Below are positions 4,778-13,245 of a stretch of DNA of 21,157 bases, piece after piece. Origin of the DNA: CAZYLZ01 sp964648335. Its GTDB lineage: Bacteria > Patescibacteriota > Minisyncoccia > Phycocordibacterales > UBA2100. The stretch's first letter is position 1. Every line of letters starts with the position of its first letter. A program made the position numbers and the translations under genes. The DNA is taken from contig CAZYLZ010000018.1 of the NCBI GenBank assembly GCA_964648335.1, forward strand, positions 1 through 21,157, read 5' to 3'. The notes beneath the pieces are model-generated. The model was not told where the DNA came from. It ran no database searches and worked only from the letters and a program-made list of their open reading frames with translations.

Positions 4778-5647
4778 TTAGCGCAATGGTGCCGCTTCAG
4801 TCTTGAGGTCGCTTTCCGCCGCGGTATTCCCCTGCTCATGCGAAAGGGCTATGGCTGCGTCGTACTGGATGAGGGCCGCCGAAGGGTTCCCTGCCTTCAC
4901 ATAGTAGCGAGCGAGAAGCACGTGCAGATCGAGTGCTGCCGGATTCTTGGCAACACCTGCGGTAAGGATATCGACTGCGGCAGTGGCAGTAGGCTTGTAC
5001 GTAGTGTTCGAATAGAGGTCGAAAAGAGCACGGTACAACGTGGCGTCAGAAGGATTGTTCTTGAGCGCGAGTTTGTAGCTAGCATCGGCCTTCGCGTAAT
5101 CGTGCAAGAAGTTCTGGTACAGGTCTCCAAGATTTGCGAACGACAAGGTGTTCTGCGGCCAAACCTTACCCACGTACTCCCAAATCTCCTTCGCCCCCTG
5201 ATAGTCCCCGGCGAGCTTGCGCAACATTCCGAGGTCAATCCAGGCATTAAAGTCGAACTTGTTCTTAGCAAGGATTTTCTGGTTCTCGGTAAACTGCGCC
5301 GTAAGCGCGGTCTTTATATCGCTGGTTATGCTCTCGGAAAAGACGAGCGGTTTTACATATGAAGGAGCTGGTACGGACGGATTAGCCGGTGTCTGGACCA
5401 CCTCTATCTTCCCTCCCCCAGTGACGCCGAGCGTGCCGAATGGAGTTGCTACCGTAGCATCTTTTGCAGGATTGGCTGTTGATGCACTCGCAGGGGTTTG
5501 TACTGATGTGGTCGTGCCGACTACAGGAACGAGAGGTATGTCGACGACAGGAGCGGGACGCAAGACGAGAAACCAGCTCGCAATAGCGAGGAGTATTCCG
5601 ATAAAGAACGCGATGAGGAACCGTGTGGTAGAAGATTGTTGTGGCAT
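4778..5647 (-). CDS. Membrane-anchored TPR-repeat protein
   Basis: 289 residues. A single N-terminal membrane segment (about 9-29, FLIAFFIGILLAIASWFLVL) is followed by a Thr/Ala/Pro-rich low-complexity stretch (about 43-95) and then by helical repeats from about 132 to 275. Several 34-residue TPR-like units can be seen (WIDLGMLRKLAGDYQGAKEI; FANLGDLYQNFLHDYAKADA; LHVLLARYYVKAGNPSAALI). The repeats should face the outside and act as a protein-binding scaffold. Its position between the pilin and the giant surface protein suggests a role in pilus or envelope assembly; this is inference. A promoter lies just before the ATG, with no room for a Shine-Dalgarno. Confidence 0.8.
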   Translation of the reverse strand: MPQQSSTTRFLIAFFIGILLAIASWFLVLRPAPVVDIPLVPVVGTTTSVQTPASASTANPAKDATVATPFGTLGVTGGGKIEVVQTPANPSVPAPSYVKPLVFSESITSDIKTALTAQFTENQKILAKNKFDFNAWIDLGMLRKLAGDYQGAKEIWEYVGKVWPQNTLSFANLGDLYQNFLHDYAKADASYKLALKNNPSDATLYRALFDLYSNTTYKPTATAAVDILTAGVAKNPAALDLHVLLARYYVKAGNPSAALIQYDAAIALSHEQGNTAAESDLKTEAAPLR

Positions 5648-5653
5648 ACCGGC

Positions 5654-5682
5654 ATAGTACTTGAATTCATTTGCCGAGGCAA
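5654..5682 (-). promoter_or_regulatory. Promoter of the TPR gene, leaderless arrangement
   Basis: Minus strand TTGCCT (5677-5682), 17-nt spacer, TACTAT (5654-5659). The -10 box ends six bases before the ATG, so transcription should begin at or next to the start codon. Confidence 0.45.
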
Positions 5683-5754
5683 GAATACTCTCATATTCTT
5701 TTTCTGCGTTTTGCGCGCGATCGGATTACCATGATTGATCGTGTACAAAACGCA

Positions 5755-5784
5755 AAACACCACCCTTTTGCAAGGGTGGTGTTT
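5755..5784. terminator. Terminator of the giant surface-protein gene
   Basis: AACACCACCCTT and AAGGGTGGTGTT form a perfect 12-bp stem with a 4-base loop, followed on the minus strand by TTTTGCGTTTTG. It lies about 40 bp past the stop codon at 5825. Confidence 0.85.
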
Positions 5785-5824
5785 GCGTGATTACGTTGTC
5801 GCCGTAACCCGAGTTCGAACTAGA

Positions 5825-8800
5825 TTAGTTCGAGCGAGTCTGGACCATGCCGCTCTGCGACAAGCCAGGGATCGAGAATCCGTTCGACCAGTCAACGTCA
5901 TTTGTCGTTGCTGTAGTGGTCGAGTTTCCAGACCAGATGAAGTTACCAAGAGCCGAGTTGGTCGAGGTAGCGACATAGTAAGGATACTGACCGTTGGTCG
6001 TTGGGAAGTAAGACGAATCACCCAAGAGTGTCGTCACTACCGAAGATCCAGTGGTTACTCCTGCAACCGAGCCGCGAAGCTCGAAGTAGTAGGTAGAACC
6101 TGCTGGGACCTGCACTGGGGTCGACTGAGTCATCGCGAACGCGGTTCCGTTGACGGCCGTCGAGACGGTCGTACCGAACTGTGCGTTAGTGAGGCTGCCG
6201 ATTCCCTGTGAGTAGCTCGAGTCTGTGTAGCCGTACAACGCGATGTTGGTCACCGATGCCGTAGTTGTCGACAAGGTGAACTTCATCTGGTAGAGGCCTA
6301 CAGCACCGTGGCTGTCTGCGGTGACCTTGAAGCGGATCAACTTACCGTCTGCAACTCCTGAGCTCGAGAGAGTGTCTGAAGCGAGCGTTGGGAAGGTGCG
6401 GAAGGTGCGGATACCTGCGACGCCGCTGGTTGCAGCAACACGGATGGTCTGGCCTGAGCCGACACCCGAAGCTTCTGCGTTAAGCGGATCGATCTTGACC
6501 AAGTGACCTGCAGTACCAGAGAGGCTTGAGCCAATTCCAGCGAGGTCGACCTTGACTACGATCGTAGCGTCAACATCCTTAGGAAGCTGAGCGACAGTGT
6601 TGAGAGTCGAGGTAGCTACCGAGTTGTTACCCGTGAAGGTGACAGTGCCCAAGAGCGTTCCTGCTGCAACAGCGTTGCCCGAACCATCCTTGATGTTGTT
6701 GCCTGCGTACAAGTATGCAGTTCCAACGTCAGTCGACGAAGCGGTTGATGTGGTGATCGAGAGTCCTACCTTCTGGAGGTTAAGTGCCTCGTTCGAAGAG
6801 CGGAACTTGACGATACCAGCAGTGACTCCAGTCGAACCAGCAGCTGCGACAGTGTATGCCGGAGATGAAGGATCAACAGAGACTGACAACGAGCCGTTTG
6901 CGACTGTCATCGTTCCGCCGTACGTAGTGACGGTAGGGAGAGTAAGACCGTTCGAAGTACCGATCGTGGTGCCCGAGGTGACTCCCTGAGGAGAGATCGA
7001 TGCAGACGAGTTGATACCGAACTTGTACGTTCCTGCCTGAGCTGCGCTCGACGAGACGTTGCATGAGATTGCAAGAGTCTTGACCTTAGTGCCCTTAGGA
7101 ATTACGAACGACTGGTCGAAGCTGAAGGTGTTGTCTGTTCCGGAAGTGAGAGAGTTGACGACGCGTGAACCGGAGTTCAAAGCGGTCGTACCATCCCAGA
7201 TCTGGCAGCCAGTGAGGTCAGATGCTGCTGCACCCGATGCTGCAACAAAGTTGACAGGCACCGAAGCGAGTCGGACATCTTCGCCAGACTGAGAAGCATC
7301 AAGCTGGACGTTCGCGAACACGTAGTTCTGAGCGCCTGCGACGATGTTCTGAGAAGACGGAGTTGTCGACATGTTGACCGAGATAGCTGCACCCTTGACG
7401 GTCATCGTGTTCAAGTTGAACGCGGTGGTGCCGATGGTGACAGAGTTACCCGAAGTCTGACCGGTTGGGTTTGTCCAGCCAGAAGGAGTGGTCGAAACCA
7501 CGATCGATGCGCCGTTTACTGCGCCCGATGGGATCTTACCCTTGAGGGTGTAGACCTTGCGTCCTACTGGGAAGGTTACGGTGTCAGTGAAGGTTACGAG
7601 CTGCTGAGAGTTTCCTGCAACCCAGGTCGCATCAACTGGTCCTGCTACGACAACGCCGTTGTCATCAGCAAGCGAAACGCTCGTGATGAGGCTGTTACCG
7701 AGAGAAGCGGTCGAGGTCGAGATGGTGAAGGTCATTCCCTGTACCGATACAGCCTCACCAGCAAAGTTGGTTGCGAAACCGCCGAGAGGCTGGTTCGAAA
7801 CGTTCGATGCGATGTTCTGTGCCGCTACTTCGTTAGCCTTGCTGATCGTAGTTACGGTTCCACCAGTGACGGTGACAACGTATCCGCTGTACCAAGGCTG
7901 AGTGCCGTAGTTAGGAGTGAAGTTCACGCCGTAACCATAGAGCTGACCAACCATGTACACGTCGGTGACCTTGTCGATGTCGAAGTCGATGGTGCGACCA
8001 GAAGCGTTAGCTCCGGTGATGTCACCATGGATATAGACGTCAACTGAGTTGCCCTTTGTTATTACGATGCCGTTCGGGAAGACTGCAGTGTAGTACTTAC
8101 CCGATGAATCAGCAGTTACTGGGTACTCCGTTCCGCCGACGTTAGTCGAGAGGTTCGAGAGGTCAACAGCGCTTGCCGATCCAACCTGGCGCCAGCGGAT
8201 CGAGAAGAGTTTTACGTCTTCTGCCGAGTTTGCCTGGAGGCGGATACCAGAGAAGCGAACATTGGTGTCTCCGATGTTGCGGCTCTGTGAAGTTGCAGGG
8301 TCAAACGATGAAGTCGAAGTCGAAACCGATCCGATGGTGAGCGTGTCGTTGATCGTGTGCATTGCACCTGTGATCGGGAACGATCCCGAGACAGTTCCGG
8401 TGGTAGAGATACCAGTGACGGAAAGACCGATGACCTGGCCAGCGTACGAGGTAAGGCTCGAGTTCATGTTTCCAGCGACAGTCAAAGTCTTCGACTCGCC
8501 TGCATTCAAGGTGAACGTATCACCGATGATTGCCTGGTGGTTCGAGTTGAGGGTCTTTGAAGTGCCGATCTGAACGTTGTTCGCGTCGACCAAAGAGATA
8601 CCAGAGAAGACCGCGTCCTGACCGAGGCCAGTGCGCTCTACAGTGATACCGGTGACATTAACAGCAGCAGAGCTGTTGTTAGTGAGCACTACCTTAGTGA
8701 ACGGAACGCGTACTGCGCCCTTTGGAGCGAGCGAGTTTGCAGGCTGTGCAGTTGCCGAAACCATGACAGTTCCAGTTCCTGTCGTACCGCCGGTGGTTCC

Positions 8801-9265
8801 ACCAGTGGTGCCGCCAGTCGTGGTGCACATGCTGTTTGCCTTAGCGCGTGTCAGAGGTCCCCAGTAGCCCGAAACAGGCGAGATGCCGTTTGCGCTCTGG
8901 AACTTCATGACAGCAGCCTTGGTCTTAGCACCGAAGTAGCTCGATTCCATACCTACGGAACCTGCTCCTGATGCTGCGATAACAGCGCCGTTTGCGTTTA
9001 AGAATTGCTGAATCCACATAACTTCACCACCGTTGTTGCCCATCGAGTGGTTACGAGTGAATGTGTGGCACATAGCCGATCCGGACGAGGTTGTCGTCGA
9101 ACCGCCCATTGCGGAGATCTGCGAAAGCAATGCATTGACCTGAGCCTGGAGTTCTTCCATCGTGACTGCCTTTGCTGGTGTAGCAAATGCGATCGCGAAA
9201 GAGACAACGAGACCGAGACCAATGAGTGCAGCTGCAACTTTGGATGTTGCTAATACTTTACTCAT
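5825..9265 (-). CDS. Giant secreted modular surface protein with peptidoglycan-binding domain
   Basis: 1146 residues, the largest gene here. Residues 1-33 form a signal peptide (hydrophobic core AAALIGLGLVVSFAIAFA, cleavage near AKA). Residues 66-147, bounded by Cys66 and Cys147, match a PG_binding_1 domain (GGEVMWIQQFLNANG; YFGAKTKAAVMKFQSANGI; YWGPLTRAKANSMC). A TTGG-repeat linker follows (148-166). The rest, rich in Ser/Thr/Gly/Val with few charges, consists of about six degenerate beta-sandwich modules, roughly 168-300, 309-475, 480-620, 627-785, 788-950 and 952-1146, each ending in a pattern like VxxPxGxxxxxLxVxGxI. Such proteins are frequent in Parcubacteria and are candidates for S-layer or adhesin components anchored to the wall. 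There is no C-terminal anchor. The ATG has no Shine-Dalgarno and a long upstream leader is likely. Confidence 0.85.
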   Translation of the reverse strand: MSKVLATSKVAAALIGLGLVVSFAIAFATPAKAVTMEELQAQVNALLSQISAMGGSTTTSSGSAMCHTFTRNHSMGNNGGEVMWIQQFLNANGAVIAASGAGSVGMESSYFGAKTKAAVMKFQSANGISPVSGYWGPLTRAKANSMCTTTGGTTGGTTGGTTGTGTVMVSATAQPANSLAPKGAVRVPFTKVVLTNNSSAAVNVTGITVERTGLGQDAVFSGISLVDANNVQIGTSKTLNSNHQAIIGDTFTLNAGESKTLTVAGNMNSSLTSYAGQVIGLSVTGISTTGTVSGSFPITGAMHTINDTLTIGSVSTSTSSFDPATSQSRNIGDTNVRFSGIRLQANSAEDVKLFSIRWRQVGSASAVDLSNLSTNVGGTEYPVTADSSGKYYTAVFPNGIVITKGNSVDVYIHGDITGANASGRTIDFDIDKVTDVYMVGQLYGYGVNFTPNYGTQPWYSGYVVTVTGGTVTTISKANEVAAQNIASNVSNQPLGGFATNFAGEAVSVQGMTFTISTSTASLGNSLITSVSLADDNGVVVAGPVDATWVAGNSQQLVTFTDTVTFPVGRKVYTLKGKIPSGAVNGASIVVSTTPSGWTNPTGQTSGNSVTIGTTAFNLNTMTVKGAAISVNMSTTPSSQNIVAGAQNYVFANVQLDASQSGEDVRLASVPVNFVAASGAAASDLTGCQIWDGTTALNSGSRVVNSLTSGTDNTFSFDQSFVIPKGTKVKTLAISCNVSSSAAQAGTYKFGINSSASISPQGVTSGTTIGTSNGLTLPTVTTYGGTMTVANGSLSVSVDPSSPAYTVAAAGSTGVTAGIVKFRSSNEALNLQKVGLSITTSTASSTDVGTAYLYAGNNIKDGSGNAVAAGTLLGTVTFTGNNSVATSTLNTVAQLPKDVDATIVVKVDLAGIGSSLSGTAGHLVKIDPLNAEASGVGSGQTIRVAATSGVAGIRTFRTFPTLASDTLSSSGVADGKLIRFKVTADSHGAVGLYQMKFTLSTTTASVTNIALYGYTDSSYSQGIGSLTNAQFGTTVSTAVNGTAFAMTQSTPVQVPAGSTYYFELRGSVAGVTTGSSVVTTLLGDSSYFPTTNGQYPYYVATSTNSALGNFIWSGNSTTTATTNDVDWSNGFSIPGLSQSGMVQTRSN
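8768..8824 (-). repeat. 12-bp minisatellite encoding a TTGG linker
   Basis: Four to five tandem 12-bp units (ACCACTGGTGGA type) encode repeated Thr-Thr-Gly-Gly between the peptidoglycan-binding domain and the modular part. Most differences between units are at third codon positions, so the peptide is kept while the DNA has drifted. Confidence 0.7.
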
Positions 9266-9680
9266 AGTGTGTGTATAACTTGGTAACTATAGTGTACGAG
9301 AAAAACGCGATACTCGTCGTTCTTGTCACTTGCATAGCCGCCGATCATTCTCTCGACAAGGATGATACGACGTTAGTGTCGATGCGTTTTTAAGCCGCAT
9401 GACATTCTAATAACTGATGTACATGCTATCCATCGCCTCTTTATTGTGTATCGACACGAGGCGCTGGTGTAGCAACGAAGTGTGGTCTGAGTTTCTGTCG
9501 TGCAGTCATGGCGGGACAAACGGGAATTTCAGAGATGTTCATTTGTATGTGCTGTGAACGAACAGCAGTTCCAAAATAAATATGGAACGTCGTGAGCTCT
9601 TATTGAAACTGTCAAAGATCTTTTTCCACCGCGGAATCGTTTCGAAGAAATGACACGCCTAATAAAAGGGCATCACTTCA
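9266..9680 (-). other. Probable long structured 5' leader of the surface-protein gene
   Basis: No gene is visible in these 415 bp. Reading from promoter 9687-9714 toward the ATG at 9265 the RNA would contain hairpins at 9568-9588 (GTTCCA arms), 9551-9566 (GCTGT arms), 9434-9463 (CGCCTC/GAGGCG enclosing GTGT-ATCG-ACAC) and 9377-9404 (TGTC-G-ATGCG/CGCATGACA). A second possible -10 box (TATAGT) lies at 9286-9291, closer to the ATG. The stretch could be a stabilising leader of an abundant mRNA, or hide an independent small RNA. Confidence 0.45.
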
Positions 9681-9686
9681 TCGGCA

Positions 9687-9714
9687 ATTATACCCGCTTC
9701 GCCGCCACAACCAA
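9687..9714 (-). promoter_or_regulatory. Strong promoter far upstream of the surface-protein gene
   Basis: Minus strand TTGGTT (9709-9714), 16-nt spacer, perfect TATAAT (9687-9692). The next coding region in its direction is the giant surface protein more than 400 bp away. Confidence 0.55.
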
Positions 9715-10071
9715 CGTAATGGTGTGAAAAGCGTGTGGATAACAGAGAATTACTCTGTCGTCTCTGCGCGTGTGAACCAAGAAAAAAATTTCTTTTTTTC
9801 GCTCGCGCAATCAACGCACAAAAACCGACCCTTGCCTCTCTTTTTTAATTAGAAGCGGTGTCTGGTCTTCATACCTCGATTGGAGCAGAATACCCACCTG
9901 AGACCCAAAAGTCAATCAAATGTCGCAGCTATACCAATGGCTCGCATGTCTGTCGATAGAGTCATTTTAACCACTAAAAGCCTAGTTTTATGGCTTTTAT
10001 GACACTTTCTGGACTCTAGATACGTAGACGGTGCTGGGCCCCTTATATTTCGCTTCAGGACCCAACTGTCT
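9715..10071. other. Intergenic stretch, no gene seen
   Basis: There is no credible reading frame or tRNA. The stretch holds a small CAGAG/CTCTG inverted repeat (9749-9763), an A-tract/T-tract block near 9780-9800, and a hairpin TAAAAGCC/GGCTTTTA at 9975-9999 that may end the 10072-10869 transcript. TTATCCACA, a DnaA-box match, is present once on the minus strand at 9734-9742. Confidence 0.4.
9975..9999 (-). terminator. Possible terminator after the winged-helix gene
   Basis: TAAAAGCC (9975-9982) pairs with GGCTTTTA (9992-9999) across a 9-base loop, about 75 bp past the stop codon at 10072. The stem is AT-rich and the following T-tract is poor. Confidence 0.3.
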
Positions 10072-10869
10072 CTATATAATGAGTCCGTAGGTACTCCAGC
10101 GCTTTTTCCCCTCTTTCGTTACCTTGCCCTCGATTACGAGCTGGGCGAGCTCTCGCTGTACGGTCTTCTCGCTTACCCCAACGATCTGGAGGGCAATATC
10201 GCGAATACCGAGCCGACCCTTCTGGGTCAGAAGATCGATTATTATCTGTCGTCGTGTCCCGAAATCTTCTTTTTTAGCCGGAGTTGCCACAGAAGGGACC
10301 GGCTTTACCGAGGATGCCACAGAAGGATGATGTATCGATGACGCGCGCTTGATTCCCGCAGGAGTCGATACGTTTCCGTGCGCCGATCCGTCGGTACGTG
10401 GCACGAAATCTTGCTCTTGGATGGCAGCGCCACTTACCCCATCGTCGGACTCATCATGAACATGCCGTTGCGCATACGCACTTAGATCGGTCAGTGCCTG
10501 AAGGAACAACGAAAGATTAGCGGTCGATAGGTATCCCCCGAGCGCCAAGACCCGCACCAAGGAGCCGAGTTCGCGACAAACAAGGAGTAGGTGCTGGATA
10601 TGGTACGCCTTGCGCTCCCCTGTTTCCTGAAACCAATCCGAGACTACCGACAATAGATCGTGTGCACGCTGGCGAATCTTGGTTCGCGCAATATCATTCT
10701 CAGGGACATTTTTAGTGAGTATGTAGGTTGCTGCAAGTATCCGCTCGGCCCTTCCGTACATATGTGCTGCCGAAAAATTAGCCTTGAATGGTTGAACTGC
10801 GGCTGAATGTCCATTAAATATTGTCGCAATGGATAGGTAACGGTCGCGTATGTCTTTTTTATTATCCAT
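10072..10869 (-). CDS. Winged-helix (DeoR-like) regulator with helical N-terminal domain
   Basis: 265 residues. The C-terminal 60 (about 205-265) form a helix-turn-helix with wing of the DeoR/Lrp sort: RRQIIIDLLTQKGRLGIRDI, then VGVSEKTVQRELAQLVIEGK as turn and recognition helix, then a basic wing KEGKKRWSTYGLI. Residues 1-135 are predicted all-helical and resemble a four-helix bundle. A flexible Ser/Pro/Val-rich linker (about 138-203) joins the two. It probably binds DNA as an oligomer; the signal it senses is unknown. It is divergent from ftsK. A TGTCTTT motif is repeated around its promoter and start codon, which suggests autoregulation. No Shine-Dalgarno is present. Confidence 0.75.
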   Translation of the reverse strand: MDNKKDIRDRYLSIATIFNGHSAAVQPFKANFSAAHMYGRAERILAATYILTKNVPENDIARTKIRQRAHDLLSVVSDWFQETGERKAYHIQHLLLVCRELGSLVRVLALGGYLSTANLSLFLQALTDLSAYAQRHVHDESDDGVSGAAIQEQDFVPRTDGSAHGNVSTPAGIKRASSIHHPSVASSVKPVPSVATPAKKEDFGTRRQIIIDLLTQKGRLGIRDIALQIVGVSEKTVQRELAQLVIEGKVTKEGKKRWSTYGLII

Positions 10870-10958
10870 GTGTCTTTTTTACGATATGTTTGTGTCTTTT
10901 ATAAAAAAGAAAGATGGTCTTTGGTTCGCCTAGTATAGCTAACGGACTGTCTTTGACA
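10851..10958. repeat. TGTCTTT motif array at the regulator's promoter
   Basis: TGTCTTT occurs at 10851, 10871, 10893 and 10948, with a one-mismatch copy (GGTCTTT) at 10916. Start-to-start steps are 20, 22, 23 and 32 bp, and the first three copies continue as TTT(T). The copy at 10948-10958 is part of the palindrome TGTC-TTT-GACA between the -35 and -10 boxes. The pattern is what an operator array for a regulator would look like. Confidence 0.5.
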
Positions 10959-10961
10959 CAA
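10932..10961 (-). promoter_or_regulatory. Promoter of the winged-helix regulator
   Basis: Minus strand TTGTGT (10956-10961), 18-nt spacer, TATACT (10932-10937). It overlaps the TGTCTTTGACA palindrome, so a bound repressor would block it. Confidence 0.4.
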
Positions 10962-11017
10962 GAGGTGGCTCAACGTCGATTACGATCACACTCTCAATGA
11001 TTCCGCCGTATTTTTCG

Positions 11018-11026
11018 TGGTATGAT
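11018..11026 (+). promoter_or_regulatory. Extended -10 box for ftsK
   Basis: TGGTATGAT, a TGn-TATGAT extended -10 box, ends 16 bases before the ATG at 11043. An in-frame ATG at 11022 lies inside this box and is therefore unlikely to be the start. Confidence 0.45.
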
Positions 11027-11042
11027 TTTCCCGAACACGCAT

Positions 11043-13241
11043 ATGGCACAACCTGCTACCAAAAAAAAGAAACTCGCACGCACTAAAGATAAAGACACGG
11101 ACTCGGATGGACTGATGGATTCGCTCCCGCTTCAGGCAGATACGATTCGCGGCGTCTGGGGAGTGCTCTTGGTTGCGCTTGCCGTCTTTTTAGCGATAAC
11201 GCCGTTTGGTTTAGGGGGTGTGGTCGGCTCGACACTGTATGACTGGCTGACTCTCCTTTTCGGAGTGGGTTATGCGCTCGTCCCTCTTTCGGTGGTCATC
11301 GCGGCTATCGTGCTGTTTCGCTCCATACAAGGCAAACTTGGCGTACTCAAGCTTGTAAGCGCGGCCTTCTTCCTTGTTGCGGCCTTAGGCCTCGTCAACA
11401 TCACCTTCCCTGGTCGTGCCGGCATCTTTGGAAGCCTCATTTCGCAACCGCTCGTGGCTGGTATCGACGTGCCAGCGACCGTCGTCTTTTTGCTCGCGTT
11501 CATCATGATCTCGCTCCTTATCGCATTCGATGCGCATCCAGGAATAATCCTGTCCCCGTTCAGGTGGCTCTTCTCGAACGACGAAACCGAGCCCGAAGTC
11601 GCCGATGTCGAACCAATAATTAAGACCGGACTTCCGGAAGCACAACCTGCGGAAGAGCCCACACCAGAGGCCGAGACTCCTGCTCCAGAAAGCGAACCTA
11701 AGACGCGCTTTTGGAAAAAGGACAAGCCTGTCGAGGAACTTCCTATCATCAACGCGCCTGGGGTCAAATACGTATCTCCTCCACTCTCGATACTCAATAC
11801 GGACAAAGGCAAACCCGGCGTGGGCGACGTAAAAGGTAATACCAACATCATTAAACGGACGCTGCAAAACTTTGGTATCACCGTCGAAATGGACGAAGTA
11901 TCGATTGGCCCCACCGTCACACGCTATGCAATGAAGCCTGCGGAAGGTGTCCGTTTGGCAAAGATTGTGGCTCTACAAAGCAACTTAGAGCTCGCTTTAG
12001 CGGCATCTCCTGTCCGTATAGAGGCTCCTATACCAGGTAAGTCTCTTGTGGGAATAGAAGTGCCCAATACATCAAGGACAACTCTTGGTCTTGCTAGTCT
12101 TTTGTCCGAAAGCACGTTTACTCAATCGGACAAACCACTCTTAGTAGCTTTGGGACGTGACATCGCCGGACAGCCTAATTTCCAGGATCTTGCACGCGCA
12201 CCGCATCTCTTGGTGGCAGGTACGACAGGAGCCGGAAAGTCAGTCACTATCCACGACCTCATCGTCTCTTTGTTGTACCGCCGCGGTCCCGATCAACTGC
12301 GATTCGTGATGATTGATCCCAAGCGCGTCGAGCTCACACTCTATAACTCGATACCACATCTCCTCACACCCGTCATAACTGACGCAAAGAAAGCCATCCT
12401 TGCGTTCAAGTGGCTCGCAAAGGAAATGGATCGGCGCTATGACGTACTCGAAGCGGAGTCGGTTCGCGACATCAGCTCGTACCACACGAACATCCTGGCA
12501 CCTGCTATCGCCAAGCACGACCCGAATCCAGGACCCGAGACACCCAAGCCTCCTGAGCAAATGCCGTACATAGTCGTGTTTGTCGACGAGCTCGCAGACC
12601 TCATGCAGGCGTATCCTCGCGAACTCGAAGCGGGCATCGTACGCCTTGCCCAGATGAGCCGCGCGGTCGGCATCCACCTGGTCCTCTCGACTCAGCGACC
12701 ATCAGTGAAAGTCATCACGGGTCTCATCAAAGCTAATGTGCCGGCACGATTGGCACTGCAGGTTGCAAGCCAGATCGACTCGCGCACGATTCTCGATATG
12801 GGGGGTGCGGAAAAGCTCCTCGGTGCAGGAGACATGCTCTTTTTGTCTGGCGAAATGTCGAAGCCGAAGCGCATCCAAGCTCCGTACCTAACTGAGAAAG
12901 AAGTGAAGAAGGTGGTCGAGTTCTTGTCCGAGACTCATGAGAATCACGTTCGCGACGAAATCGACTTTACCGAGAATGACAGTGGTGCGGCGTTCAGTGC
13001 GTCGCTCGGCGGCGATGACGACGGCGATGATCTCTTGCAGGAGGCCGAGCGTGTCGTCGTAGAAGCCAAGAAGGCGTCGACATCGTTCTTGCAGCGCAAG
13101 CTCCGGGTCGGCTATTCGCGTGCAGCACGTCTCATCGATCTCTTGGAAGAGCGCGGCGTCATAGGTCCCGGCGACGGAGCAAAGCCTCGCGAAGTCATCG
13201 GCGCCATGTCTATCCCCGAAACGACGGACGAGACCGCATAA
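11043..13241 (+). CDS. ftsK: DNA translocase FtsK/SpoIIIE
   Basis: 732 residues from the ATG at 11043; an in-frame ATG seven codons earlier overlaps the -10 box. After a Lys-rich start come four membrane segments (about 35-165), an acidic Pro/Glu-rich linker (about 180-225), the alpha domain, and the RecA-like motor with Walker A GTTGAGKS at about 393-400 and Walker B IVVFVDEL at about 508-515. The C-terminal gamma winged helix (about 665-725) shows STSFLQRKLRVGYSRAARLI and DLLEERGVIGP, the part that reads KOPS-like polarity sequences. FtsK pumps chromosome ends through the closing septum and activates dimer resolution. It is shorter than E. coli FtsK because the linker is short. It leads a run with a membrane protein and recA. 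Confidence 0.96.
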   Translation: MAQPATKKKKLARTKDKDTDSDGLMDSLPLQADTIRGVWGVLLVALAVFLAITPFGLGGVVGSTLYDWLTLLFGVGYALVPLSVVIAAIVLFRSIQGKLGVLKLVSAAFFLVAALGLVNITFPGRAGIFGSLISQPLVAGIDVPATVVFLLAFIMISLLIAFDAHPGIILSPFRWLFSNDETEPEVADVEPIIKTGLPEAQPAEEPTPEAETPAPESEPKTRFWKKDKPVEELPIINAPGVKYVSPPLSILNTDKGKPGVGDVKGNTNIIKRTLQNFGITVEMDEVSIGPTVTRYAMKPAEGVRLAKIVALQSNLELALAASPVRIEAPIPGKSLVGIEVPNTSRTTLGLASLLSESTFTQSDKPLLVALGRDIAGQPNFQDLARAPHLLVAGTTGAGKSVTIHDLIVSLLYRRGPDQLRFVMIDPKRVELTLYNSIPHLLTPVITDAKKAILAFKWLAKEMDRRYDVLEAESVRDISSYHTNILAPAIAKHDPNPGPETPKPPEQMPYIVVFVDELADLMQAYPRELEAGIVRLAQMSRAVGIHLVLSTQRPSVKVITGLIKANVPARLALQVASQIDSRTILDMGGAEKLLGAGDMLFLSGEMSKPKRIQAPYLTEKEVKKVVEFLSETHENHVRDEIDFTENDSGAAFSASLGGDDDGDDLLQEAERVVVEAKKASTSFLQRKLRVGYSRAARLIDLLEERGVIGPGDGAKPREVIGAMSIPETTDETA

Positions 13242-13245
13242 AAAT

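Noticed and set aside
4225..4806. 193-residue plus-strand frame opposite the pilin
   Set aside because: Antisense to an unmistakable prepilin; no supporting signals.
9720..9745. Possible replication origin: a TTATCCACA DnaA box, a near-match next to it, and A/T-rich runs nearby
   Set aside because: Only one perfect box in 800 bp, no cluster, no dnaA or dnaN gene, and single DnaA-box matches (for example at 4752 and 9269) occur elsewhere in the window by chance.
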